Assembly: GCA_048772705.1 (NCBI GenBank)
Contig: JBLWGC010000075.1
Coordinates: 1-49,599, forward strand
Reading direction: 5' to 3'
DNA length: 49,599 nt
Source of the DNA: Leidyana gryllorum EB-2025a
Taxonomy: Eukaryota > Apicomplexa
Shown: in pieces, positions 1-13,379 of the stretch
Layout of the letters: each line of letters starts with the position of its first letter
Position numbering within the stretch: the first letter of the stretch is position 1
The notes under the pieces: generated by a model
Seen by the model: the letters and a program-made list of their open reading frames with translations, nothing else
Database searches by the model: none
What the model was told of the DNA's origin: nothing
Translations under genes and position numbers: made by a program

Positions 1-74
1 AGAGCACACAGATCCGGCTTTGGGGTAGCGCTTCTACGCAGATCTCTCTCGAGTGTTTTGGTGGTGTCGGGCAT
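1..74 (-). CDS. Start of an unidentified gene, runs off the window edge
   Basis: An ATG at 74 (minus strand) opens a frame that stays open to base 1, about 24 codons beginning MPDTTKTLERDL. It lies 122 nt downstream of the V-ATPase B stop on the same strand, in line with the tight head-to-tail packing seen elsewhere in the window. A pyrimidine-rich run (cttttttggg) precedes the ATG. Nothing can be said of function from so short a piece. It is called mainly from context, and the open frame could be chance. Confidence 0.4.
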   Translation of the reverse strand, partial: MPDTTKTLERDLRRSATPKPDLCA

Positions 75-196
75 AATGATTGAAGATCCCAAAAAGTTGC
101 ATTTCTGGCTGTGGGTGGGGCGTAGAAGGTGGTTAGCAACAACAACGACAGCGACTGTCTTATAGTCCCGTTTTTTCACCCTGAGGGCACTGCTGC

Positions 197-2224
<2,028 letters not shown>

Positions 2225-2427
2225 CTTGTCAATCAAAAAGGATGGGAGTTACAAAACTAATCTACCCCTCTCCCTTTTTGTATTCTTTTACTCTCTAATG
2301 ATCCCACCTCACATTTCGAAAACACACAGTGTCAGCCCTTTCCTCCCACCATGTGACTAGAGAAGTGACTCATGTGGAAAAGAGCGGTATAAATTTTTGG
2401 CCGCGTCAGACTGGCCATTTCGAGAGG

Positions 2428-4617
2428 ATGGCTCCAAAGTCGAAAGGACGCGTGGTAGACCCCGCGGTCTTCCTGCCAGAAGACGATATCGCGAACCTCT
2501 CAGTTGAACACCCGTACGATGGCCGGTCTGCTCGGTAAGCCCACGCCCAACACACATATAATAAACTCACCACTCTCACAGGCGGTTTAACGACCGTTAT
2601 GGCACCTACGGAATAGGCGAAGGCGACGGCGGACGCCGTGAACGTCGACGGGACGACGAGGACAGCAGCCGCGCTGATGGTAGGCGCCTATCAAAGATTG
2701 TGCCCCCCTCAAATCAACTTTTTCTTTCAACAGCCGATATGGAGTGGAGACGAGGCGGACCCCCCGCCCGGACCGACAGCCGCCCAATGGGAGGAATGAG
2801 ACGTGAAGGCGGCAGCGGCGGTGATTTTGGCGGAGGTTTCCGGGCCCGAAACGCCCCTGGGAACGACATTGAAATCAATCGGAGCGGACTACAGCGCAGC
2901 GAGATGAGCCGTGGCGGACCCGGCAGACCCCCTTATGGCGGTGCTGCTTCCGCTGAATCGCGCACCGGCGGCTACTCGTTCGGAGATCGGGGCCGAATGG
3001 AGCGCAACCGCAGCCAAGATGAGCCCGAGGGAGAATGGCGAAGCTCCAAACCTCCCGCTGCCGCGGCTCCTCCTGCTGCGGCTCCCGCTGCCCCCGCGGC
3101 TGGCCGGAAACGTTTCAACTTTGGAGCTCTCAGCGGCTTCACTGAAGGCAGCAGCACCTCTACTGCTGCTGCTCCGGCTCCCAAAAAGGCGCCAGAGCAG
3201 CCCTCTCCGGCCAAAGAGGTCCAACCTGAGGTTCAAGAGGAGACCAAGCCGACTCCCCGCGAAGCCTCCCCACCACAGGCTCCTGAGCCCCCGGTCGTCA
3301 AGCCCAGCGAGCCAGCTGTCCAGCCCAGCGAGACTGTCGAGTCCGGCGAGCCCGCCCCCAAGTCCGCAGAACCTGCTGCAGAGCCAGCTAGCGCGGCTGT
3401 GGAGCCGACAACGGAGCCCGCTGTGCAGCCCTCGCCAACAGCTGCCGGAGGCAAAGCCCCCAAGATCAACTTTGACTCGCTGTGGAGTGCTCCCCGCAAG
3501 CCTCGATCAGCTGCTCGGCCTGCCGAGACCCCTGCACCAGTTCCTGTCCCACGCTTGCCTGCGAGAAGACAAGCTGCTGCTGCGCCCGCTGAGAAGGTTG
3601 ACGTGTCGGCGGAGGAACCTCAGGTGGAAAAGAAGAAGAAGCGTGTCAACGAGAAGAAAGCTGCTCTCCGGGCAGCCCGCGCTAAGAAGGTTGAGAGTGA
3701 TGGCCACAAGGCTCGCTCTGATATTGTTCGACGAAACCTCATTCGAGGATGTGCGGAGGATATCGACTCCATCTGCAGTGAGTGCTGCAATAGAGAGAGT
3801 TCACCTTGTTTACTTGTCGCCCCCTTAGGTGCTCTGGACCCAATTATTTCTGCGGAGAAGCCGCTGGATGTGGCTGCTGCCGGTGCAGAATTGGACAGAA
3901 TCGTTGGTACTTTGCAAAAGGTGAGTTTGCGACGCCCGTTGCCGCCTCAGCCACTCTCTTTTCTCAAAACGCAGACTGATTCTGTTTGGGACTCCACTCT
4001 CCTATTGGCGTGTGTGCATGTGGTCATAGTCAAGGAGATTGCTGCTGTCGCTGAGGATCTGATGGCTATGGATGGCTGGAGTGAATATACCCCCGCCCAA
4101 ATCGAGGCGGCGGTGGACGAAAAGCTCGTGCCAGAAGCAGAGACATGCGTTCGCAATGCTACACCTGTGGTCCTAGCTGCCAAGGAGCGGTTAGACAATT
4201 TCCTCGGTCACGACTTTGAGTTTGTCAACCTGCAAGAGATCTTCAAGTCCGTCTCCAGTGAGTGTCTCGTCCATTTGATCGCTTCTGGCTCCGACAATCT
4301 GTGCTCCTTCAGATGCTGGTTGCCCCCGGTTGACACCTTCTTTGACTATCACCGAGTTGGTTTTGATCGCCTGGCTGACACAGAGCCCCGAGATCGTTAC
4401 TCCCGAGCTGATCATTGAGTGGAGCGACGACAACGAAGATGACACTGAAGGCCGCTCCACTGCTCTCGCCCAGGTAAGAACCACAACACCCTTTGAGGAC
4501 CGCCTGTTTGACCCCCATTGGCAGATTGTTCATCTCCTCAAATGGCTCCAAGGTGGAATTGCTGACGACAAGGCCAGTGATAGCGAGGAAGAACAGGAAG
4601 AGTCCGACGAGGATTAG
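2428..4617 (+). CDS. Unidentified 625-residue protein: disordered N-terminus, helical C-terminus
   Basis: Seven exons (2428-2534, 2582-2679, 2734-3777, 3829-3920, 3975-4257, 4313-4473, 4525-4617) join in frame to 625 residues starting MAPKSKGRVVDP. The first ~60 residues are Arg/Asp/Gly rich. Residues ~60-330 are low complexity (Ala, Pro, Glu), with FNFGAL and INFDSLW islands that could be short binding motifs. A Lys-rich stretch around KKKKRVNEKKAALRAARAKK follows. The last ~270 residues are predicted helical, with an acidic tail (SDSEEEQEESDED). The organisation recalls translation-initiation scaffolds with a helical C-terminal domain, but no diagnostic motif is visible, so no function is assigned. 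Introns 3778-3828, 3921-3974 and 4474-4524 are multiples of three without stops, so their retention would keep the frame. The stop lies 33 nt from the stop of the convergent next gene. Confidence 0.85.
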
Positions 4618-4650
4618 CTGCGCGCAGAGAACTGGATTCTCAATAATCCT

Positions 4651-5250
4651 TCATTGAATTATTTGTTCGTCGTCATCCCCATCTTCATCTCGAGGGTAGG
4701 ATTGTCTTCCTCCAGCCCCTCGGCCACCTTGAAGGAAGTCTGCGAGACGTTCTCGCTGTTCCGCTGCCTCCCGTTCCTCCCTCCTCCTCGCCTGTCAACG
4801 CAAAGCAACCCAAAGTGTACTCTAAATATCTCTTTGACTCACTTCCTCCGCCTCCAGTCGCCTCCGGGCCACCTCACTCTCAAATCGCAGGCGCTGTCTC
4901 TCGGCATCCAACATGGCATCATGCACAACTTTCCGACGCCTCGCCTCAATCACTTCGCGATGAGCATCCAGTATCTGTACATGCAATCCAACAATCGCCT
5001 CATACAGGTTTTGGTTCAGTGCGTCTTGCTCTTCTCGGTATTTTCTCGTGCTCCGCACTGCAAACCTCCGAATCAACGCGGCACATGTCATTGTTATCAA
5101 TGCGTACACCAGACCAATCACCACACCCACTGCCACGGTAGTTATCAGCGCATCGTTCGTATGAGAGCTGCTGCGTTGGAGTGAGCTGCGAGGGCTCTTG
5201 GGATAGAACCTCAACAACCCCGCTACTCGCATGTATGCACCTGGACGCAT
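4651..5250 (-). CDS. Small single-pass membrane protein with coiled coil, possibly mitochondrial
   Basis: Two exons (5250-4843 and 4791-4651; 51-nt intron) encode 182 residues, or 176 if translation starts at the second ATG (5232). The N-terminus is rich in Arg and Ser with no acidic residue (MRVAGLLRFYPKSPRSSL), as in mitochondrial presequences. One hydrophobic segment follows (ITTVAVGVVIGLVYALITM), then a long charged helix (YREEQDALNQNLYEAIVG onward, ending in REEREAAEQRERLADFL) that should form a coiled coil. An acidic tail GDDDEQIIQ ends it. No family is recognised. Either start codon overlaps the start of the divergent Lys-rich gene at 5231. The 3' end is 33 nt from the neighbouring plus-strand stop. 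Confidence 0.7.
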
Positions 5251-7871
5251 GGGTACTGCTTTTGAACCGCCTCCGGCTGTTACAGTCGAACCACTCCCCC
5301 CAAAGCCCAGATATCTTGCCAGAGTCGCTCAGGAACGAATTCACACTCCCTGCACACCAATCCGACCACGCGTTCAGATAGTCACAGAACCGACCACACT
5401 CCACCAAACAAAACATGCTGCGCCAATCACCGCTGCCCCAATCACCACTGCCCCGATAAACTTCGATTTCGACCAATCTGCAGAAGGCAACACCCTCGTC
5501 ACCAACTTTGTCCAGAGAGCGGGGGCTGAACTGCGAGGTATGACCACCACCCCATAACCCCATAAGATTTCGAGTGTTAGGCCTAAGTGCTCACTTATCG
5601 GACCATCTTGTCCAACTCCAGCATGATTTCGAAGATATGCACTCGGAAACCACTTTGGATGACACTCCCGATGGTAAGCTCCTTCCTCAATCTTCACAAA
5701 CCTCGGACTCCTCGCAGCCACACGTGTCTTCGCCGACATTTGTAGAGGCCTGCTGTTCGCTCCCGCTCCAGAAGGGCCTGAAGCCGACATGTCAGAAGCC
5801 GATCTTCAACGCGAGCAAGTCTTACGGCATCATCGATTACTCTACGCCTTGAAGCGATTGCATCCAGCGATATTCGCTGACCCCGGACGCCGGAAAGCAT
5901 TCCCGCTGATGGAAAGTGAGTATTCCGAATACTAATCAATATCATACCCGCCTAATGGCATAGGTTTCCATCGCGAAGTCATCGATGAATTGTGCTATTC
6001 TCACTTCCAAGGGATCAGTTTCCCCGATCCGGACTATGCATTCCGTCGGGCTGGTGACCCTGCACGAAACATGGTAAGCGTGACCAGTTCCGACCATACA
6101 TCATCCGCGGTTCTCATCGCAGTCGCAAATGACACAGCTGAGTCGCAGTCATAGCTCCTCAGAGGTGTCCGCCCTCTCGAGGCGTGCTCGCTCGCCCGAT
6201 CTAGTCAGCTCTGCGCCATCTGAAGAGCCAACCGGGAGTAAATCAGCACCTTCGGAATCAGGTCTCAATCCCATACCCACCGTCCCGAAAGCATCCGTAC
6301 CTGCTCTTGATCTGGTAGCCTCGAAAGGGGTGAAAGCCAAGAAGGAGATTGTCAATAAAATGCCATTGAAATCAAAGACTGGTGGGAAGGAAACCGTTGA
6401 CGCCGAGATGAAAAGGTCGGTCACCTTTGACACCGAGGATCTTGCCAAGAAAGTGGGAGCCAAAGGCATTGACCCCAAAAGCAAGGAAGCAGCCAAAGAT
6501 GCTGCCACACCGTCCAAAGAGAGTAAGGGCGACGCGCCGTCAAAAGACGCCAAAGAGGGCGGCAAAGAGGCCCCGAAGGGAGGCAAAGACGCCTTGACCA
6601 AAAGCCTTGACAGCAAAGTGAAGGGTGAAGAAGCCGCTGCCAAGGGTGCTACCAAGGCGACATCGTCTTTGAAGAAGATATTTGAAGCCACCAATACACC
6701 TAGTACGGTGCGTAAGAGCGTTGAGCAGCAAGTCAAGACTACCGTCGCCAAAGCCGAAGCCAAGAAACAGGACGAAGCAGCCGACAATGCTTTCAAGGTC
6801 GCATTGCGAAAAGTAGGCGAACCGGGAAAGGTTTCCAGGTCCCCTTCTTTGACCGGACCTCGATCTCGACCGGGTAGCTTCAGTCGCGCCGAATCGCAAA
6901 AATCATTGTCGTCCTCTGGTCTGATGAAGAGGGGAGGTTTGGGCAAACTTGGAACGGAGGCCAAGAAAGAGACTGCTCTCAAACCTGCTGTGTCAGGAAA
7001 AATGGACACTCGTAAAGCCGAGCCTTTGAAGGCTGACCAGCAAGCCTTGGATGCTAAAGCCAAGGCTAAGGGAGATGTGAAGGCAGCAAGTGGGACCACA
7101 GACAAGAAAGCAGACGCCAAGAAAGGCGATACCACGGAGGCTAAGAAGGCAACAACCATCAAGAAAGACGAAGAAGGAAAGAAGGAGCCCGCAAGTGCCA
7201 AGAAATCGGATACGGCCAAGCAGACCGAGGGCGCAAAAGCGATCAAGGAAGCAGCGAAGAAGGAAAGCGCGAAGAAAGCAGCAGGAGGAAAAGAGGATAC
7301 TGGTAAAGCTAAAGAGGACAGTGGAGCGAAGAAAGCCGAAGCTGCGTCTAAGAAGACTGAGAGTACAGTCAAGAAGACGGACGCCGCTGGCAAACGTAAA
7401 GAGGCAAAGAAAGCAGCTAAGGGCAAAGAAGAGGTCAAATCCCCACCCGAAGCCAAAGCAGCTGATGCTAAGGCAAAGGCCAAAGACGATGCCAAAGCAG
7501 GGAAAGCATCAGGCAAGGCTAAGGCCAAGGAGAAGGCAGAGCTACCTGGGAAGAAAGAGGCTAAGAAAACGCTTAATCTATCTAAAGCGTCGGCGAAGAA
7601 GGATGATGCAGCCAGCAAGGATGCAGGTCAAGCTGAAGAAGGGAAGAGCGTTGAGGGGAAGGACGCAAAGGCGGGTGGCAAGACTGCCAAGGTTGCTAAA
7701 GAAGCCAAAGCAGCAAAAGCATCAGCTAAGACCGGGAAGGATGCCAAAGCCAAAGACGTGGCCAAAGGCTCTGATAAGGTTCCTGAGGCAAAAGGCGACG
7801 CAAAGGAGGGTAAGAAAGCTGGAAAGGCACCCAAGGAAGGCAAGAAGGCAACTACTAAAAACGTGTCCTAA
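5231..7871 (+). CDS. Lys/Ala-rich low-complexity protein (818 residues)
   Basis: Five exons (5231-5537, 5581-5673, 5718-5915, 5964-6073, 6123-7871), with introns of 43, 44, 48 and 49 nt, read in frame to 818 residues. A start at 5249 (MGTAFEPPP) is equally possible. The first ~235 residues look globular and helical (LSAHLSDHLVQLQHDFEDMH; FHREVIDELCYSHFQG). From about residue 240 to the end the protein is almost wholly Lys, Ala, Glu, Asp, Gly and Ser, with repeated short words such as AKKA, KAKAK and GKAKAK, like the tails of linker histones or filament-binding proteins. A Ser/Arg patch (LSRRARSPDL, SRSPSLTGPRSRPGSFSR) could be phosphorylated. No catalytic motif is seen. It stops 31 nt before the ankyrin gene on the same strand, and no convincing in-frame splice joins the two. 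Confidence 0.8.
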
Positions 7872-7902
7872 GTGTGTGCTATCACGCGCATTGGCATTAT
7901 TG

Positions 7903-10900
7903 ATGCTTACAAGGCTTTTATGCAACGCCAGTGCGAGTGGTGATCTTGATCGGATCCGAAAATGTGTCGTGAAGCGAGGAGTGAATCCCAATTTCCCGTG
8001 CACGGATCGTGACGGACAAACACCCTTGCATTTCGCAGCCACCCATTTGCAACTGGAAGCCACAGAATACCTTCTAGCGGTAAGACAATTGGCTGGACTC
8101 TGCATCTGCTTTCAGCATGGAGCAAACCCACTCGCAGTTGACTGCTTGGGCTTCACGCCCTTAGCTAGAGCTTGGTAAGGAGATATTGAGTTCAAAGATG
8201 AATGACGTGCGCTGCAGTCTCAGCATGTGTGACGCATCGGACGACATGGTACTCATTCGCGGCATGGCTCTAATCCAAGCTCACCTGAATCGCGGCGCTG
8301 AGTATCGTGTTCGTGACAAGTTTGGCAATTCGATCGTTCACTTGCTGGCAGCGAAAGCGACTCCAGAGGCATTTCGCCGGATCACGCAGGATATTGCTGA
8401 ACGCGAAATTCGTGCCTATCGACATGAAGGATCTAGCGCTCATTGCTTCGATGGCAGTCTACGCAGCGCATTGATGTCCCTGTATTACTTGCCTGGATGG
8501 GGTTTACTCACTCCTCTACATTTGGCGGCCGAATCCGGAAACCGCAGTGTGCTCACCCTGATGCTGGAAAGTATCACAGAGAATCAATCCTCGGACTTCC
8601 CCTCTGGTTTCCTCCTCAATCCAGTTGACGCCGTGGGATGGTCTCCACTCCATTGGGCAGCTTTACGAAATGATGTACAAACGGTCCAACTCCTTCGAGC
8701 TTACAATGCTGATGTTGAACAGAAAGATTACATGTCGCGAACTGCCCTCGACGTGGCCCTCAGTTTTCAACGACCAGAAGCAGCACGATCTCTCATGAAG
8801 AGTCCCAGTGTCTCGGAATCCAGTAGTGAAGCAGAAGAGGAGAACTTCAGTGAGGCTGTCGTTGCCGACACCTCCAGCGATTCAGTCAGCATTGAGGTTT
8901 CGTCCGGTGATGCTAGTGAAATATCTTCTGGAGCTCCGAGCTCCACTCGAGAGAAGAAAGCTTGGAACAAATCCAGCTTGGGACACTTCATTCTGATCAC
9001 AGCTGCACTCCTAGTTCTGGTGTGCTCGACTGCCGAGGTTGGCTTCAGGAATCTATCGATTCTCACTCGTCAACATCAGCTGGAGAGCATAAAAGAGTGG
9101 CCATTGGCCGAAATGTTACTTTTGGCTGGGCCAGCGGTCTTAACAACCTTCATCCTGGCCTGCAGTGACCACCTGCCAACAGCTCATCTCAGCTCGCTGA
9201 AAACGGCCCGGCAATCCAACTTATGGAGATGGCTAACGGATGTGCTTCTATGTATGACTGCTCTGGTCCCGATCAAATGCGGGCCACTAATGCTGGCCCA
9301 CCAATTACTTCTTGAGGAACGAGAGTTGACAATCGAAGAGGAATCCAGTGAGTCCCATACTTCGCTGAGCAGCTCGCTCGGCACGCCTCCTCCTCACCCC
9401 GTGACGAGGCCGCGAACTCCCCGGAGACCGTCGCAGAGTGCTTTAATCCGTCGCACTCAAGAGCTTTGGCTGAAGCCGTTCAAGTTGTTCAACCGGCATC
9501 CTCCGCCGTGTGACAGCATCACGGAGAAATGTTTGTGTCCGCATCGCAATGTCAAGGTTACCGCTCGGACAGTACTGGTGCGTGCTGAAATGCGGTCGGA
9601 TTGGGTGCCTCTGCTGGGGGCACTCAAGCGGGTTACGGCTAGGTACTTCCGGAAGCACCACACAGGCGAGGATGAATGCTGCCAGCATACGCCTCCCACC
9701 GTTTACCACTTGGTACTGTGCTTGTGGTTCTTCCAGACAGTGATCGTTCCGAGACTGTTGGTGGAACAAGCCAGGAATCAGCCACCAACGGGAACGACAT
9801 TGCCCACTTCGTCTGAAGCTGACCCCAATAGCCAGGAAAGCATGCCTGAACGCACCACCAGTCAGGAGATCTACGAGTCCAGCCAGTCAAATTCAGCACA
9901 ATCAGGTTCAGCTGACCATCCCTCCCATGAAGACGACACGGAAGGTCTAGTGGCAAGCGACTTCGACTATTTCGCACAGGCAGAGACTCCACTGCGACCT
10001 GCTTCCGAGGGATCTGATCAGCAAGTTGCATATGACCGACCATACGGCCACTGGTTGGATGAAATTCTGCACTCCAGAGCTCCACCAAGCGAGCCCGAGC
10101 TTTCTTCTTCTGATTTCAGCAGCTCACAGACGGAGTCGGTCAGTGTATCGTACGATTCTCAAAACTCATCAGATCAGCGAAGTGGAGAGGAGTCTCTCTC
10201 CTCCGACTCTGACAGGGATCAGCAGTGGCACAGTGAATGTGATGTGGAAGCCCAAAGCTCGATGTCTTCAGCCACGAATACTTTAGACATGTGGAGTCAG
10301 AAGGAGGGCTCACAAACTCCTAACTTTGGCTTGATCAAGCCCGGGAACAAGAAAAGCTCGATTGGTCAACCAATACTTTCACCGTACGCTACTTCCGGAC
10401 TCAGTCTTGACAACATTTGGGTGTCATTTGAGAAGTGGTTCAAGGAGTACCAACGGATTTGCGACTTTCTTCACGAACGAGCTCAATTAGACTCCTGCGT
10501 GCTTCACGTTGACTTGGAGGAATCCTACAGAATCAGCCCCGATGAGCTGGTTGATATTTTTCTCGAGCGACGCTGTGATCAAACTATCGACCCCAAGATT
10601 TACAGAAGATCATTGAGCAGAGCCGTCGAGGAACTTTCTCAGATTCCCAAGACCCATCCACATCATGACCTATTGGAGCTGGACACCATCCTTGCAATGC
10701 TCAAGTAAGTTGGAACAATTGTTGTGCTATGAAAGTTTCACCAGGATCGAAGCGCAGGAACACGTTCATGATCAACCTCCGCCTCCTTATGTGGACATTG
10801 ACGTACTAAATCGGAAGAGGCAACTTGATGATGCACGGGAGCTGGAAAATTACACGGAGCCCTCCCTGAAAAGCTCCGATCAAGGTCGATCTCCCCCAAC

Positions 10901-11207
10901 AAACGACTCCTGTGTGTCGATCGAGATTCAATCTGTACCTTCGCCAGTTACCGCATCCTCCGACGCAGCCACAGGAACCAGCACATGGAAGATGTCGCAA
11001 AGAGTGAAGCGTACTGGCAAGCTTGTGAGGCACAGCGCCGTTGCAGCATTAGTTCTGGTGCCTTCGACCATAGATTTGACTTTTGCGGCGACTTATCTGA
11101 CCGTCTTCCAGCCGCCGGGGGTGTATGGGCTAACGCTCATCACATTGACCTTGTGCGAAGTCGTCTCACTCATGGGCTTCGGTACAGCATTCCTATTATG
11201 GCGGTGA
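7903..11207 (+). CDS. Ankyrin-repeat multi-pass membrane protein (1061 residues), unknown role
   Basis: Four exons (7903-8079, 8116-8174, 8218-10704, 10745-11207) with introns of 36, 43 and 40 nt give 1061 residues. Residues ~1-225 hold ankyrin repeats; clear signatures are DGQTPLHFAATHLQLEATEYLL, broken here as DGQTPLHFAA then ATEYLL, plus LTPLHLAAESGN and WSPLHWAALRNDVQTVQLL. A Ser/Glu-rich linker leads to hydrophobic segments (FILITAALLVLVCSTAEVG; MLLLAGPAVLTTFILAC; VLLCMTALVPIKCG), a Ser-rich disordered stretch (~residues 540-740), a soluble helical block (ISPDELVDIFLERR) and two more hydrophobic segments at the end (LTLITLTLCEVVSLMGFG). Ankyrin plus membrane segments recalls DHHC palmitoyltransferases, but no DHHC Cys-rich domain is present. 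The start is the first ATG after the upstream stop. Confidence 0.8.
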
Positions 11208-11241
11208 ACGGGAATGTGTTGAGAAACCAATAGAAGCGCTC

Positions 11242-13368
11242 TCATTTGATGACCAGCTGCTCTCTGGTGGTCACTCCCGACAAATGCTGACACCATGCTA
11301 TTGTTCGCGGAGGTGCCAAGCTGAAGTGAATTTTCCCAATATTAGAAGACACTGAAAATTCGCATTACCTGGAGACAATGACCCCCTCTTCATCCAGGGC
11401 AGATTTGAGACCCGGAAAAGTATTCACCAGAGATGTGACCATCTTGCCGACTTGTTGTGCGGGTTGGCCTTCAATATGTGGTTGCAGCCCGGACAGGGAG
11501 GTCAAGAGTTCAAGTGCTTGGATTGGTGCTGAGAGATATGACACTTGGGAAGTGGACACTCCCCAAACTCTCTTATTCTCCAAAGCTTTCTCAAAGACAT
11601 CAACAATTCGAGAGAAGTCAACAACTTCCCCGAATTCATCTGAGTCACTTGCATTAGCTTGTGTCATGTCACTTGATCGACGGAGCGAGTGGGGTAGACA
11701 ATCGATAATCGCTCGGACTACGGCCGATCCAAGCCAAGCCACATCGTCCTGGAAAGAAGGCAATGTCTAAAATCGTTTGATTTGTCTTACCTCAAGAGGT
11801 ATAGAGTTGGGTGCGACTTTCATCAGCGTGAGGGCTGCTGCCACACTCCCTATCATCAGAGGCCCGGCCAGAATCGACTTTTGAAGGTGCTCCTCGCACA
11901 TTTTCTTTAATTCCATGAATATCTCTTTCATCAATTCAATATTGACATGTTGCGCATGTTCCGCGAGTCCTCTCAGTGTTTCGAAAACAATGACGATAGG
12001 GTATAGATGAGGTCCTCGGAGTACTCTGGCATAGAAAGTCATGAGATGAGTGAGGATTAGAGCTTTGTTGGCCCTAAACTTCTTGTAATCGCCATGAACA
12101 AGTCCTTTGGAGACGCCTCGCATGAGTTCGGTATCAATGGCCCTTTCATCTGCATCTCTGGACTTAGAGAGGTCGAGAGACTCTGTGATTCCTCGTCTGC
12201 GCATTTCGGCTTCGGCAGCACTTTCTTTCTTGCCAATTTCGAGCGAGCGCATGGTACGTAAAAGTACGATAGGACCAAGGAATGGTTGATCTCTCCCAAC
12301 CTTGACGGAGGTGAGACGTTTGAATATCTGAGTAACCAGTTTGCTTGAGAACTCGAGTGTGGTGTCCTGTTGGAATATATCAGCGATGTTACTGGCCAGA
12401 GTATCAATATGTTGTTGCTCCGCTGAGCGAAAGAGGTAATCGATAACCTGGTTGAACAGGTCGTCTCGATGGTTGGTAAACCGCGCCGTGTGGAGGAAGT
12501 CAGCGACGAAGGTTATGAAGCGATCTGAGCAGACCGTATTGGACCGCTCTGACCAATACTTATCCTTGAGCATAAGAAAAAGGTGTCGGTTGAGATATCG
12601 AGAGTATATTTCGAGAAGGTGTGCTTCATAAGCCCATAGCTTTCTTACTTCCTTCTTGACTTTGACTTCTTCTCCATTGGGCGCGGCATTGTTCTCAGCC
12701 GGGTTTGTTTGCATCACATATGACGGGAGTGTATTTTTTAGCATCGCGCCGATGGAGAGGAAGAGCAGAAGAAGTATCTTGGCCTTGGCTTCAATTGCAG
12801 ATTCTGCAGCTTTCTCAGACCGCAGGACTTCCAACTCCGACTGAGTATGTCGCAGGCCCAGCATAACGAGCTCGAGCCAATACAGATTACCTTCCGGATT
12901 GAGACTAAGTTTCTCATTGATTTCGGCAATTACTTCCATCATAGCATCGGGAGAGCTGACGAACGTTGGATACTTCTTACGAAGATCCATTCGTTGTTGG
13001 CCATTTAGGTGGGGTGATTTGAACTGTTCATTAGACTTGCGAGTATTTGCTTCTTTAGCGGCCCTCTTGGCGGCTCGTTTCGCTTCTTTTTTGGCCTTGA
13101 GCGATTGGATGAAGGCTTCGTCTTGTTCGACCTGCTCAGAGTCGACAGGAGGAGCATTATGTTGAAGCTGCCATTTGCCCTCTTCGGTTTTGACCGGCAG
13201 AGCGGCTATACGTTTGGTAGTTTCGAGCCACTGATCCCCTCCTCGAGGATTGCGCTCATAATCGCGGATACCATCGAGCTCAATGGAGTCATCAGACTGC
13301 TTGGGCCGGTTGGCAGTCCTGGATTTCTTGGAAGAACGATCCAACGTGGAGGACCGCTTGAGCCCCAT
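11242..13368 (-). CDS. NOC3: Nucleolar complex protein 3 homologue
   Basis: NOC3 works with NOC2 in intranuclear transport and maturation of 60S pre-ribosomes; in yeast it is also linked to replication licensing. The N-terminal ~120 residues are basic (SKKSRTANRPKQ; KAKKEAKRAAKRAAKEA). Family-like segments follow: LLLLFLSIGAMLKNTLPSYV, VRKLWAYEAHLLEIYSRYL, a helical repeat region, then IVFETLRGLAEHAQHVNIEL and SVAAALTLMKVAPNSI. Exon 1 (13368-11791) and exon 2 (11748-11369) flank a 42-nt intron. A 48-nt GT-AG intron (11368-11321) then allows a short exon 3 (11320-11242) ending in EQLVIK, for 678 residues in all. If that intron is not used, a stop lies at 11365. The start codon is only 11 nt after the stop of the upstream gene (13380). 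Confidence 0.85.
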
Positions 13369-13379
13369 GAAAAAATTTG

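Noticed and set aside
9480-9740. Cys/His-containing stretch in the ankyrin membrane protein as a DHHC palmitoyltransferase domain
   Set aside because: No DHHC tetrapeptide and no ordered Cys/His spacing. CLCPH and HHTGEDECC do not fit the Cys-rich domain.
13350-13366. ggctcaag near the NOC3 start, resembling the 3' end of the dinoflagellate spliced leader
   Set aside because: Only 8 bases match, they encode conserved-looking MGLK of NOC3, and the upstream leader bases differ. Chance is enough to explain it.
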